A DNA stretch of 55,290 nucleotides from Methanobacteriota archaeon (lineage in GTDB: Archaea; Thermoplasmatota; Thermoplasmata; UBA10834), in contig CP070732.1 of assembly GCA_020347565.1 (NCBI GenBank), positions 1,096,433-1,151,722 on the forward strand. The letters run 5' to 3'. The position numbers and the translations under genes were made by a program. Positions 35,149 through 43,745 of the stretch are shown here, one piece after another (position 1 is the first letter of the stretch; every line of letters starts with the position of its first letter). The notes under the pieces are model-generated. The model was given only the letters and a program-made list of their open reading frames with translations. It was not told where the DNA came from and ran no database searches.

Positions 35149-36339
35149 CTAGCCGCCGGTGCCGCTCCCGTCACTCCGCCCGAAGAACGTCAGAAGGGAC
35201 GCCCCGGTGAACGCTGCGGCGACCAGGAACGCATATGACGGGTCACCGTACGCGTCTGCCACCAAACCGCACAGGTACACGACCGCAGCTCCTCCTCCGA
35301 GCTGGAATGAGAAGACCATGCCGAACGCGGTGCCTCGTTCCTCCAATCCGGTCCTCTCGCTCACGAGCGCGAACAGGGCAGGATATGTGAGGAACATCGT
35401 CGCTCCGAAGAGCACAAGCACTGGAACGATAAGGTACCAGTCCGAGACGAGATACAGTGCGACCAGTGCGGCGATCGACAGGACGTATCCTGACCTCACA
35501 ATGGTCTCTCTACCCAACCGGGCACGAATCCTGCCGTAGGAATATGATGATATCGTACCCACCGCGAGCCACACGGCGAACATCAGGTCGGCGGCTCCGG
35601 CGCCCCAGCCGTGCATCGTCGTCAGGTTGACCGGACCGTAATATGTCGTCACTCCGTAGAGCACGCCACCTGCGGCCAACGGTGCGCCGAGCCTCCCGAC
35701 CTTAGACAATGTATGCTTCGCGCTGACAGTGCTGTCGGCGCGTCGGTAGCCGCTCGCAGGTGTCCGCTCTCTTGTCAGCGCGAGGCCGAGCACTACCGCC
35801 ACCATGTTCAGTACGGCCCACAGGATGCATGGAGCCTTCCAACCGAACATCTCGCCGAGGAACCCTGAGGATGCGAGGGCCGCGATCACGCCGAAGTTGC
35901 CGATGCCGCTCTGAATGCCCAGTGCTGTGTCGAGGTACGGGCCCGAGTATTCTCTTGTGATCCACGTGATGCCGACAGGGTGGTAGAAGCTCGCACCAAC
36001 CCTCATGAGTATGACTGCCAGGAACAGCCCTGTGAAGTCCGAGATGAAGAGCACGAGCACGAACGACAGCCCCATCAGAAGCGCTCCCAGTTCGAGCAGG
36101 TATCTGGAGAAGCTCCTGTCAGCGGCTCTACCGACGACGAGCTGTACCACCACGGTTATGAGCAACCCGAGGCCGAGCACGCCCACCTCGGTGTACGACA
36201 GGTCGAGATCGTCGACGAGTATCGGAATGAGGGCGACGAGGGCTATCAACGCGCCATCGTTGCAGGCATGATGATAGCTTATGATGAAAAGCAGCCTTCT
36301 ATCCCCGACTTCTGGCCTCATCATGTCGGCGAATGGCAC
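35149..36339 (-). CDS. Major facilitator superfamily transporter
   Basis: 396 residues from GTG 36339 (an ATG five codons in is an alternative). Twelve membrane segments are predicted. The MFS motif A-like loop between helices 2 and 3 is VVGRAADRSFSRYLLELG. A duplicate loop between helices 8 and 9 (SYSYGRIRARLGRETIVRSG) separates the two halves. Substrate unknown; the N-terminal HHACNDGALIALVALIP resembles the NarK/FSR-like group. Convergent with DUF1614, 6 nt apart. Confidence 0.9.
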   Translation of the reverse strand: MPFADMMRPEVGDRRLLFIISYHHACNDGALIALVALIPILVDDLDLSYTEVGVLGLGLLITVVVQLVVGRAADRSFSRYLLELGALLMGLSFVLVLFISDFTGLFLAVILMRVGASFYHPVGITWITREYSGPYLDTALGIQSGIGNFGVIAALASSGFLGEMFGWKAPCILWAVLNMVAVVLGLALTRERTPASGYRRADSTVSAKHTLSKVGRLGAPLAAGGVLYGVTTYYGPVNLTTMHGWGAGAADLMFAVWLAVGTISSYSYGRIRARLGRETIVRSGYVLSIAALVALYLVSDWYLIVPVLVLFGATMFLTYPALFALVSERTGLEERGTAFGMVFSFQLGGGAAVVYLCGLVADAYGDPSYAFLVAAAFTGASLLTFFGRSDGSGTGG

Positions 36340-36560
36340 ATGGGTTTAACTTGGTTTCCGTCGGGCGATACGCGTCGAACAGAAGAAGAAAGAGAGAAGA
36401 AAAGAGTTTGCTGAGGTTTACCGACAGGTTCTAGTATGCCCGCCAAACGGGGAATCCCCCACGCCTTGCCCGTGTGAGCCTCATTCATTCGACGGCACAT
36501 CTCAACGTTTCGAGTTCTACCTTCACCTGTTGGATCAACCTCTTGTACAGCATCCCAGAC

Positions 36561-36579
36561 GTCCGACCGAAGGTCGGAC
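36561..36579 (-). terminator. UUCG-capped hairpin after the lysine-rich gene
   Basis: The minus-strand RNA reads GUCCGACC-UUC-GGUCGGAC: an eight-pair perfect stem that closes as C(UUCG)G, an unusually stable tetraloop. It begins 12 nt after the TAA of the lysine-rich gene. It probably forms the end of that transcript or protects its 3' end. Confidence 0.6.
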
Positions 36580-36591
36580 GATCAGACAGCT

Positions 36592-36723
36592 TTACTTCTT
36601 CTTCTTTTTCTTGGTGGCTTTCTTCTTCTTCTTGGCTGGCTTCTTCTTGGCAGCCTTCTTCTTGGCTGGCTTCTTCTTGGCAGCCTTCTTCTTCGTCTTC
36701 TTGCCACTCTTTGCGCAAGACAT
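36592..36723 (-). CDS. 43-residue lysine-rich basic protein (KKPAKK repeats)
   Basis: Starts MSCAKSGKKTKKKAA at ATG 36723 with a good ribosome-binding site (GGAGGAAAAACCAA). The rest consists almost only of Lys, Ala and Pro in repeats of AKKKPAKKKA, ending in KATKKKKKK. More than half of the residues are lysine. It resembles isolated H1 tails and the tail of the zinc-ribbon protein at 25795. A nucleoid or RNA-binding role is inferred. The alternative minus frame (36485-36898) is Glu-rich and is a shadow. Confidence 0.7.
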   Translation of the reverse strand: MSCAKSGKKTKKKAAKKKPAKKKAAKKKPAKKKKKATKKKKKK

Positions 36724-37004
36724 TTGGTTTTTCCTCCTGTTGCGTTTCTTCACGGGTTCTATGTTGTCGTGATGGCGCAAGGTTTCCACGATGCATCACA
36801 TCCTGTCCGCTATCTGTTGCGAGCGCGGACAAGAAGTCGGCTTTTGATGCATCCTCGATTATGTAAATGCATTTGTATAATAAGTGTCTTTTCATCATTT
36901 TCCGCAGATCGATATTGACGAAGGCATCGGTAGGTTGCTACGTATCTGATGAGACTCGATGCATGTTTCCGCGGTCAAAGCTGTGAAAACCTTATAGGGT
37001 CCGC
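36724..37004. promoter_or_regulatory. Divergent regulatory region with four ATGCAT motifs
   Basis: 281 nt between the lysine-rich gene (minus) and the GTPase gene (plus). ATGCAT occurs at 36791, 36847, 36867 and 36959, in extended palindromes such as AAATGCATTT. A TATA-like TTATTATACA on the minus strand (about 36877-36887) implies a leader of ~130 nt for the lysine-rich gene. CCTTATAGG near 36990 lies close to the GTPase start. It looks like a regulatory region; the motif reading is my inference. Confidence 0.45.
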
Positions 37005-37586
37005 ATGACATACAAGGCATTGAGACTTCGGAAGTGGAGTGAATTGCCCGAGGAAGCGGAAACGAGGAAGCTCAAGATATGTCTCGTAGGTGACGTCGGT
37101 GTAGGGAAGACGAGCCTGATACGTCGCTATGTCTTGGACGTCTTTGACGACAAGTACATCGCGACCATCGGCACCAAGGTGACCAAGAAGGACGTCCAGA
37201 TGGACAACCCGAAGACGGGCAAGCCCGAGACGGTGACCCTTCTCATATGGGACATCATGGGACAGCCCAGCTTCCGAGAGGTGCTCAGAGAAGCCTATTT
37301 CTACGGTGCCCAAGGCTCGATCGCCGTGTGTGATGTGACGAGCAAGGAGAGCCTCAACGAGCTGCGTTATTGGATGAAGGCGATGACCGCGACGACAGGC
37401 AAGATACCCGTAGTGTTCCTGGGGAACAAGTCAGATCTGAAGGAAGAGACTAGGGTGTCGGCGGGCGATATCGAAATGTTCGCGAAGAAGCACGACGCCC
37501 CGTCGATGATGACTTCTGCGAAGACGGGTCACAACGTCGATCAGGCCTTCACCGCCCTGGTCAGCGAGATGCTCGCGCAGAGATGA
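37005..37586 (+). CDS. Ras/Rab-like small GTPase
   Basis: 193 residues. G1 GDVGVGKTS (29-37), G2 Thr in IATIGTK (~54), G3 DIMGQ (83-87), G4 NKSD (141-144) and G5 SAK (171-173) are all intact. The Gln after the G3 glycine corresponds to catalytic Ras Gln61. There is no C-terminal cysteine for lipid attachment. The N-terminal 20 residues are an extension. Such Rab-like GTPases are common in Asgard archaea and found sporadically in Thermoplasmata. No GAP or roadblock gene is adjacent. Confidence 0.92.
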   Translation: MTYKALRLRKWSELPEEAETRKLKICLVGDVGVGKTSLIRRYVLDVFDDKYIATIGTKVTKKDVQMDNPKTGKPETVTLLIWDIMGQPSFREVLREAYFYGAQGSIAVCDVTSKESLNELRYWMKAMTATTGKIPVVFLGNKSDLKEETRVSAGDIEMFAKKHDAPSMMTSAKTGHNVDQAFTALVSEMLAQR

Positions 37587-37664
37587 CGAGTCGTTCTCCC
37601 TCGATCAGCGTCCGCCGTCTGGCATAATCCGCACGTATACGCATACCTCAGGCAAGGTGATCAG

Positions 37665-39248
37665 ATGGATGCGAGGTGCGCCGATGCTATGCTGTACAAC
37701 GGAAGGATCGTCACCTTCGACGGCGGCAAGAAGACCGTCCGCGCGGTCGCAGTCGCCGATGGAAGGATCATCGCTCTGGGTACAAACGACGAGATGAGGA
37801 AGTCTGCTCCGAGAGGCTGCGACAAGCTGGACCTGGGAGGTAAGACGGTAGTGCCTGGTTTCATAGACGCTCACACTCATTTCGTTCAGATGGGTGTGGA
37901 CTCCCTCAACGTCGACCTGTCCTCAGCGAAGTCCCTCGACCACGCCCTGAGCCTCATGAAGCACGGAGCAGCGACGACGCCGAACGGTGAGTGGGTCATA
38001 GGTACGAACTACAGGGACAGCAGCTGGGAGCACAGTAGGTTCATCACGCGCAAGGATCTCGACGATTGCTGTCCCGACCATCCCGCTGTCGCCCACAGGA
38101 TATGCGGACACCTCTCGTCGGTCAACACCAAAGGCATCGATGAAGCCTGCATTACAGAGGACACGCCGGGCGTCGAACTGTCGCCGTCTGGCCAGCTCAC
38201 CGGAATAGTCACGGAGGCGGCCGTTGCGAAGCTGAGGGCGGCCACGGCGCCAGACGAAGCGAAGGAGCACAAGGGGCTGCGGTTCGCCGTCAGACGGGCG
38301 CACTCGCTCGGCGTGACCTCCGTACAGGACAACGGTGAGATGGACCACTTCAGATTGTATCGGGAGGCTGAGAAGAAGGGGAAGCTGGGAGTCCGCGTGT
38401 GGTTCAACACGCCGTCGGAGAACCTCGACACGCTCAGGCGCATTGGCTCCCCCACGGGACTCGGCTCCGAGTGGCTGAAGCTCGGCGGAGTGAAGATATT
38501 CTGCGACGGCGCCCTCGGCGCGCGGACTGCCGCCCTCTCCGAGCCGTTCGCCGATGACCCGGGGAACAAGGGAATGCTGGTCCACCCTGTGAAAGCGATG
38601 GAGCACATGGCGTGGTCCGCTGAGGAGGAAGGCATACAGTTGGTTATCCACGCGATAGGCGACGAGGGCATCGAGGTCGCGATCAAGTCGGTGGAGCGCG
38701 CCCTCTCGCGCACGCGAAGGAAGGACCATAGGCACAGGATCGAGCACCTGGAGCTACCTAATCCAGACCATCTCAGACGGATGAGGAAGCACGGCATGAT
38801 CGCCTCGATGCAGCCGAACTTCGTAGGTGAGTGGAGCGGTATCGACGGCATGTACTCCGATAGACTCGGCGCAGAGAGGGCCTGCAGGTGCAACCCTTTC
38901 AAGGATGTGCTCGACGCGAAGGTGCGGCTGGTGTTCGGGTCCGACTGCATGCCGTTCTCGCCGTTGTATGGCATCGCATCGGCGGTGAACGCGACCTTCC
39001 CGTGCCAGCAGCTGAGCGCTGAGCGGGCCTTCGCGTCGTACACGAAGGAAGCCGCATACGCCTCCTTCGAGGAGAAGCTGAAGGGCACCGTATCCGTCGG
39101 GAAGGTTGCTGACCTCGCCGTCCTCTCCGACGACCCATTCAGGGACCCGGGCGCGCTCGTGTCGACTTCGGTCATCAAGACCATCGTCGGCGGAAGAGTC
39201 GTGTTCGACAGGTCCAAACGCAGGGGCGCCCGGTCGGTCGGGCGCTGA
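37665..39248 (+). CDS. Amidohydrolase, YtcJ-like (amidohydrolase_3)
   Basis: 527 residues. GKTVVPGFIDAHTHFVQMG holds the HxH metal site; LVIHAIGDEGIEVAI, HRIEHLELPNPDHLRRM and LVFGSDCMPFSPLYGIAS give the other metal ligands (His, His, Asp). This is the YtcJ type of metal-dependent hydrolase, whose natural substrates are mostly unknown. The start is ATG 37665. It is downstream of the GTPase gene by 78 nt on the same strand. Confidence 0.9.
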   Translation: MDARCADAMLYNGRIVTFDGGKKTVRAVAVADGRIIALGTNDEMRKSAPRGCDKLDLGGKTVVPGFIDAHTHFVQMGVDSLNVDLSSAKSLDHALSLMKHGAATTPNGEWVIGTNYRDSSWEHSRFITRKDLDDCCPDHPAVAHRICGHLSSVNTKGIDEACITEDTPGVELSPSGQLTGIVTEAAVAKLRAATAPDEAKEHKGLRFAVRRAHSLGVTSVQDNGEMDHFRLYREAEKKGKLGVRVWFNTPSENLDTLRRIGSPTGLGSEWLKLGGVKIFCDGALGARTAALSEPFADDPGNKGMLVHPVKAMEHMAWSAEEEGIQLVIHAIGDEGIEVAIKSVERALSRTRRKDHRHRIEHLELPNPDHLRRMRKHGMIASMQPNFVGEWSGIDGMYSDRLGAERACRCNPFKDVLDAKVRLVFGSDCMPFSPLYGIASAVNATFPCQQLSAERAFASYTKEAAYASFEEKLKGTVSVGKVADLAVLSDDPFRDPGALVSTSVIKTIVGGRVVFDRSKRRGARSVGR

Positions 39249-39287
39249 CATAACACCCGCAGCGTGACGGCCGAAGCAGCTCCCGCC

Positions 39288-40946
39288 TCAGTTCTCGGCC
39301 TCAGCCACCTTCTCCTTCTTCGGCTCTTCCATCAATGCTAGCAACCGTGCCATGGCGACGGTGAAGTCCTCTATTCCGACATCCACTTCGGACCTGTCGA
39401 CGGGGACCTCGTCCTGGACAGCGCACCTATAGTGTATCTGGCACTTAGGGCAGAACATCAGCATCCTGTCCGCTCCGGATTTCCTGGCCTCCTGCAGTCT
39501 GTCTATCTGCATCCTCTTGGACTGGGAGGTGCAGTTGGACCACGCGCTCACCCCGCAGCACACCGCCTGGTCCTTCGCGCGCTCCATCTCGATGTAGTTG
39601 TCCCCCGAGAACGCCTCGGCGAGGCCGCGAGGGCTGTCGTATATGCCCGAGTGCCTTCCGAGCCTGCACGAGTCGTGGTACGTGAACTTGTAGGGCGCCC
39701 GGGCGAAGTCGTCCGCCTTGATCGCACCGGAGTCCATGAGCTCCTTGACGAAGTCGGATACGTGTACCAGCTGGAAGTCGAAGTCGCCCATGAGGTCCTG
39801 GTAATCGCTGTTCATGGTCCTGTAGCACTCGGGGCAAGTGAACACGACCTTCTTGGCCCCCGACCGCTTTATGAGGTCGACGTTGTGCTCCATGAGCTTC
39901 TCGAAATCCTGCTCGTTGCCGGTCCAGTTGAGGTCGTGTCCGCAGCACTTCTCATCGTTGCTGACGACCGGCACGATGCCGGCCTTGTTCATTATCCTGA
40001 CAGCGCTCTCGCATATCTCCTGCAGCCTCAGGTCCTTCTGCTCCTTGAAAATCGCGTCATAGTGGGGCAGGCATCCGACGAAGTAGAACACGTCGCCCTT
40101 CTCCGCAACCTTCATGTCGTCCTTGACCCATCGGAGCCTGTCCTGCTTCAGGTCCGCGCCGGCCATGATCCTCTGCACCGAGTGTATGAGCCCTCCCTGT
40201 GAGCAGAGCGGGGCCGCGCCATACTTCACCGCTTCCTCCCTCATGCCGCGTATGAATCCGGAGTAGTCTACCTTGTAGGGACACATGGCGTTGCACTGCT
40301 CGCACGCGATGCACGTCCAGATGTCCCGGTCGCTCGCGATGTCCCCCACGATCCCCTCCATCGCTCGGAGCACAATCGTCCGCGGGGCGAAGTCGGGATC
40401 GTACGTCGCTATCGGGCAGACAGTCGTGCACTTGCCGCACTCGACGCAGTCGAATGCGCCCGTGTCCTCGATGAGCAGCTTCACCTCCGCCTGCGTTTCC
40501 TCCTTCGTCGTCGGCTCCGGCACCTTCCTCGTCTTCAGCGGCAGCGGTCCCAGCGCGCGCACCTCTTCGACGAACTCGCGGACGGCCTCCGCGAACCTGG
40601 TCCTCTCAGACGCGTTGATCCATTCCGTCCTTAGCCTCCTCGAGTCGAGGCCCATGACATCGAACAGCTCCTTGAGGGCCTCGATCCTCTCCTCCGCCTT
40701 CTTGTTGCCGGACACGTAGTGGCAGTTGTCGATCAGGCAGCCGATTATTATGACACCATGGGCTCCGCGTTCGAAGGCGTCGAGGATAACGCTCGGCTCG
40801 ACGCCACCGCTGCACATGACCCTGATTATCTTCACATTCGGTGGATATTCTATCTTGTTCACCCCGGCGAGGTTCGCCGACGGATAGCCGCACCATGTGC
40901 ATGTGAAGGCGATGATCTCAGGCTCGAACCCCTCATCCTCAGCCAT
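39288..40946 (-). CDS. MvhD-HdrC-HdrB-like fused iron-sulfur oxidoreductase subunit
   Basis: 552 residues from ATG 40946, which overlaps the end of hdrA by 8 bases. Residues ~1-120 are MvhD/FrhD-like (FTCTWCGYPSANLAG, VMCSGGVEPSVILDAF, GCLIDNCHYVSGN). Residues ~170-240 hold two [4Fe-4S] motifs (CVECGKCTTVCP, CIACEQCNAMCP). Residues ~300-550 hold two CCG domains like HdrB/HdrD (DEKCCGHDLNW, DQAVCCGVSAWSNC). MvhD links a redox partner to HdrA. With HdrA this forms an Hdr-type electron-transfer and possibly electron-bifurcating complex; the acceptor disulfide or other substrate is unknown. Confidence 0.88.
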   Translation of the reverse strand: MAEDEGFEPEIIAFTCTWCGYPSANLAGVNKIEYPPNVKIIRVMCSGGVEPSVILDAFERGAHGVIIIGCLIDNCHYVSGNKKAEERIEALKELFDVMGLDSRRLRTEWINASERTRFAEAVREFVEEVRALGPLPLKTRKVPEPTTKEETQAEVKLLIEDTGAFDCVECGKCTTVCPIATYDPDFAPRTIVLRAMEGIVGDIASDRDIWTCIACEQCNAMCPYKVDYSGFIRGMREEAVKYGAAPLCSQGGLIHSVQRIMAGADLKQDRLRWVKDDMKVAEKGDVFYFVGCLPHYDAIFKEQKDLRLQEICESAVRIMNKAGIVPVVSNDEKCCGHDLNWTGNEQDFEKLMEHNVDLIKRSGAKKVVFTCPECYRTMNSDYQDLMGDFDFQLVHVSDFVKELMDSGAIKADDFARAPYKFTYHDSCRLGRHSGIYDSPRGLAEAFSGDNYIEMERAKDQAVCCGVSAWSNCTSQSKRMQIDRLQEARKSGADRMLMFCPKCQIHYRCAVQDEVPVDRSEVDVGIEDFTVAMARLLALMEEPKKEKVAEAEN

Positions 40947-42744
40947 CCGCCTCAGCCTCCTGCAGCATCGCGCGGATCTGCGCCTCGACCTGCTCACGCT
41001 TGAATGTGTTGATCGTTATCGCCTTGTTGCAGCAGGCGGCCGCGCAGGCGCCACATCCTTCGCACACGATCTCGTCGACACGGGATACCTTGATGCCCTT
41101 CTCCGCGTCCTCCTCGAGGGTGATCGCGCCGTACTCGCAGGTGTCCTTGCATCTGCCGCAGCCCCTGCACCTGTCCTCGTCGACGTATGCGACTATCTTG
41201 GGGAACATGACCTTGCCCTTCTCCATGAGGTCGATTGCGCTGGCCGCCGCGGCCTTGGCATCCTCAATTGAGTACCTTATCCCCTTCGGCCCCTGGGCGG
41301 TGCCTGCGACATAGACGCCCCTCCTGAACTCGGACGGGAACATCGGGTTGATGTCCTTCATGAACTTGTCAATGTCCGTTTGGATGTGCAACATCCTCGA
41401 GATCTCGTCGCTGCCGTCGGCCGGCTCCTGGCCTACGGCGAGCACCACGAGGTCGGACTCGATGTTGAGCAGCGTGTCGGAGTCCGTGTCGAGCGCCCTC
41501 ACGTATAGCTGCCCACGGTCCTCCACGATCTCCGAGAGCCGTCCGCGAACGAATTGTATGCCCTCCTCCTTCGCCTGGTCGTAGAACTCTTCGAATCCTC
41601 TGTAGGGGCCTCTCAGGTCTATGTAGTGTATGTATACCTCCGTCTCTGGGAGCAGCCGTTTTATCTCCCGTGCCTGGCCTATCGCATAGGTGCAGCACAC
41701 GAGCGAGCAGTGGAGATTGCCCTTTACCTTGTCACGCGAGCCTACGCACTGGATGAAGTTGACGGTCTTCGGGACCTTGCCGTCCGAGGGCCTATTGAGC
41801 CCTCCCCCCTTGTTCCTCTGTTCCACTATCAGCTGCTCGAGCTCCACGGTCGTTATCACGTCCTCCCTCTCGTATCTGAGCTCGGGTATCCTGCTGGGGT
41901 CGAATGTTTTGGACCCCGTCGCAACGATGATGGTGCCAACATCGAACTCCCTGACGCCATCGGGGGTCTTGACCTTCACGTGCCTCTTCCCGAAGCCGCC
42001 GGTGATGTCCTCCACCTCGGAGTTCAACATGACTTCGATGTCCTCGTTCTGCAGGACATCCTCTATCTTCGGTGTGAAGACGCACTCCTTGCAATACTGC
42101 ATGCAGCAGATGCCGCAGTTGTGGGTCGGGAAGGTCATGCTGAGTTTGTAAGCGCGCCCCCCGAGTTCCTCGGTGCGTTCCACAAGGTAGACCTTGAATC
42201 CCTTCGCGGCGATGTCCAATGCGGCCTGCATCCCCGTCACGCCACCGCCGATCACGAGGGCCGAGGGCAGTATGGGCACCTCGATGTCCTCCAGCGGCTC
42301 GAGTTCCTGCGCGCGCGCGACCGCGCCCCTTATAAGCCTCTTCGCCTTCTCGGTGGCTTCCTTCCTGTCGGTGTGCGACCACGCGCACTGCTCGCGGATG
42401 TTGACCTGCTCGAAGAGGTACCTGTTCATCCCCTCCTCCTCGAGTGACCTGCTGACTATGAGCCCCTGGATGTTGGGGGAGCATGCGGCCACGGCGACCC
42501 TCTCGAACTTCTTCGAGGCTCGTTCGTCCTTCAGGAACTTCTGGCCATCCCTGGAGCACAGCGCATCGTGGATGGCCACGGCGGCCACATCGGGGTCTGT
42601 GGTCAGGTCGTTCGCTATGGATTCGAGGTCGATTGCATCGGATATCGCCCCTCTGCAGCCGCAGAGGTAGGCGGCGATCTTCTTCTCCGTCGCTGGTTTC
42701 TCGTTGTCATCTCCCAATCGATTCACACTCTTCGATGCCTGCAA
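40939..42744 (-). CDS. hdrA: Heterodisulfide reductase subunit A-like flavoprotein
   Basis: 601 residues. N-terminal CGCRGAISDAIDLE (Hdr Cys motif), FAD site VIGGGVTGMQAALDIA, NCGICCMQYCKECVF, then IIVATGS and VVLAVGQEPADG. Two C-terminal ferredoxin motifs (CRGCGRCKDTCEYG, CEGCGACAAACC) bind [4Fe-4S] clusters. HdrA holds the flavin that may bifurcate electrons. The start is uncertain: TTG 42744, GTG 42726 or TTG 42717 are all possible. It lies 7 nt after the second CBS gene. Confidence 0.92.
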   Translation of the reverse strand: MQASKSVNRLGDDNEKPATEKKIAAYLCGCRGAISDAIDLESIANDLTTDPDVAAVAIHDALCSRDGQKFLKDERASKKFERVAVAACSPNIQGLIVSRSLEEEGMNRYLFEQVNIREQCAWSHTDRKEATEKAKRLIRGAVARAQELEPLEDIEVPILPSALVIGGGVTGMQAALDIAAKGFKVYLVERTEELGGRAYKLSMTFPTHNCGICCMQYCKECVFTPKIEDVLQNEDIEVMLNSEVEDITGGFGKRHVKVKTPDGVREFDVGTIIVATGSKTFDPSRIPELRYEREDVITTVELEQLIVEQRNKGGGLNRPSDGKVPKTVNFIQCVGSRDKVKGNLHCSLVCCTYAIGQAREIKRLLPETEVYIHYIDLRGPYRGFEEFYDQAKEEGIQFVRGRLSEIVEDRGQLYVRALDTDSDTLLNIESDLVVLAVGQEPADGSDEISRMLHIQTDIDKFMKDINPMFPSEFRRGVYVAGTAQGPKGIRYSIEDAKAAAASAIDLMEKGKVMFPKIVAYVDEDRCRGCGRCKDTCEYGAITLEEDAEKGIKVSRVDEIVCEGCGACAAACCNKAITINTFKREQVEAQIRAMLQEAEADG

Positions 42745-42751
42745 CGCGATT

Positions 42752-43198
42752 TCAGCACGAGACGAAATCCACTCCCTCTTCGATCTTAGCCCTTCTCATG
42801 GCGTGGAATAGGCCGTCTAGCACGCATGATTCCGTGACGTATCCGTAGAAATCCCCCTTTTCGAAGACTGCTATCGTCGCGACGCGCGAGTTCGCCATCG
42901 CCTTCGCGACCCATCGGAGGTCCAACGATAAGTTGGTTAGCAGGACCAGCGGCTTGGACATGCAGTCCTTCACCTTCGTCTGCGAGGGATCCTTCCCCTC
43001 TGCGATGACCTTCGATACGATATCACTCTTGGTCAGGATGCCGTACGCGTCCGTCTTTCCTCTCCTCGGTACGAGCAGCGTGAAGCAGTTCGCTTCGGTC
43101 ATCTTGTCGATAGCCTCCATGATCGAGGCGTCGGGTTCGACGGTCGGGAGCTCGAAGGTCTTGACGACGTCCCTGAGGCTGAGCCGATCCACGTTCAC
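42752..43198 (-). CDS. CBS-pair protein (second of tandem pair)
   Basis: 148 residues made of two CBS motifs (residues ~10-70 and ~75-140): VVKTFELPTVEPDASIMEAI, VPRRGKTDAYGILTKSDIVS, then PLVLLTNLSLDLRWVAKAMA, VFEKGDFYGYVTES. CBS pairs bind adenine nucleotides or SAM and act as sensors. The start overlaps the stop of the preceding CBS gene by 4 bases, and hdrA follows after 7 nt, so it is part of the redox operon and may sense its energy state. Confidence 0.9.
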   Translation of the reverse strand: MNVDRLSLRDVVKTFELPTVEPDASIMEAIDKMTEANCFTLLVPRRGKTDAYGILTKSDIVSKVIAEGKDPSQTKVKDCMSKPLVLLTNLSLDLRWVAKAMANSRVATIAVFEKGDFYGYVTESCVLDGLFHAMRRAKIEEGVDFVSC

Positions 43199-43614
43199 TT
43201 CGCTTCCTCCTCCTTCTTGACGGGCGTGCCCTTTGACGAGACGGCGCGAATAAGGTCGGTGTCAGAGACGACGCCCAGGAAGTCTTCCTTGTCGAAGACC
43301 GCTATCTTGGAAATGTTCTCGTTGGCCATCTTCTTGGCGACCCACCGGATGTCTGCATCAAGGTTGTTCATGACTACGACGGGCTTCCTGGCGCAGGACA
43401 GCGCCTGCATTTCGAGGAGGTTCTTCCCCTCTGCGATGGGCCCGACGACAATATCCCAACGAGATATGATTCCATACGCGTCGTCAATGCCCGTCCTGTC
43501 GATTATGGCGAAGTCTGTCTTGTTCTCTACCATCGCGACGAGCGCATCGGCGACAGTCGAATCTGGCGGCAGCATCTCTGGGCTGGAAGCGCGGATGACG
43601 TCCCTCAGTTTCAT
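43195..43614 (-). CDS. CBS-pair protein (first of tandem pair)
   Basis: 139 residues with two CBS motifs: VIRASSPEMLPPDSTVADAL, DRTGIDDAYGIISRWDIVVG, then PVVVMNNLDADIRWVAKKMA and VFDKEDFLGVVSDTDLIRAV. The sequence is clearly paralogous to the next gene (both share the DxRWVAKxMAN segment), so the pair arose by duplication. It heads the CBS-CBS-hdrA-hdrCB operon. Confidence 0.9.
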   Translation of the reverse strand: MKLRDVIRASSPEMLPPDSTVADALVAMVENKTDFAIIDRTGIDDAYGIISRWDIVVGPIAEGKNLLEMQALSCARKPVVVMNNLDADIRWVAKKMANENISKIAVFDKEDFLGVVSDTDLIRAVSSKGTPVKKEEEAK

Positions 43615-43745
43615 TACCAGGCAACCCCCCTCAGGAATGGCTCCGAGAATGACGGTGACGATATAAGAACATTCCCGGCGATACCCCCACCCCGTCTCTG
43701 CCTGGGTCTTCTTGAGGAGCCATACAATAATAGTCGACTAAGGCG

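Noticed and set aside
36485..36898. 137-codon Glu/Gln/Cys-rich minus-strand ORF overlapping the lysine-rich gene
   Set aside because: Its repetitive half is the frame-shifted reading of the AAG-rich repeats. It has no ribosome-binding site as good as that of the KKPAKK frame and no recognisable domain at its start.
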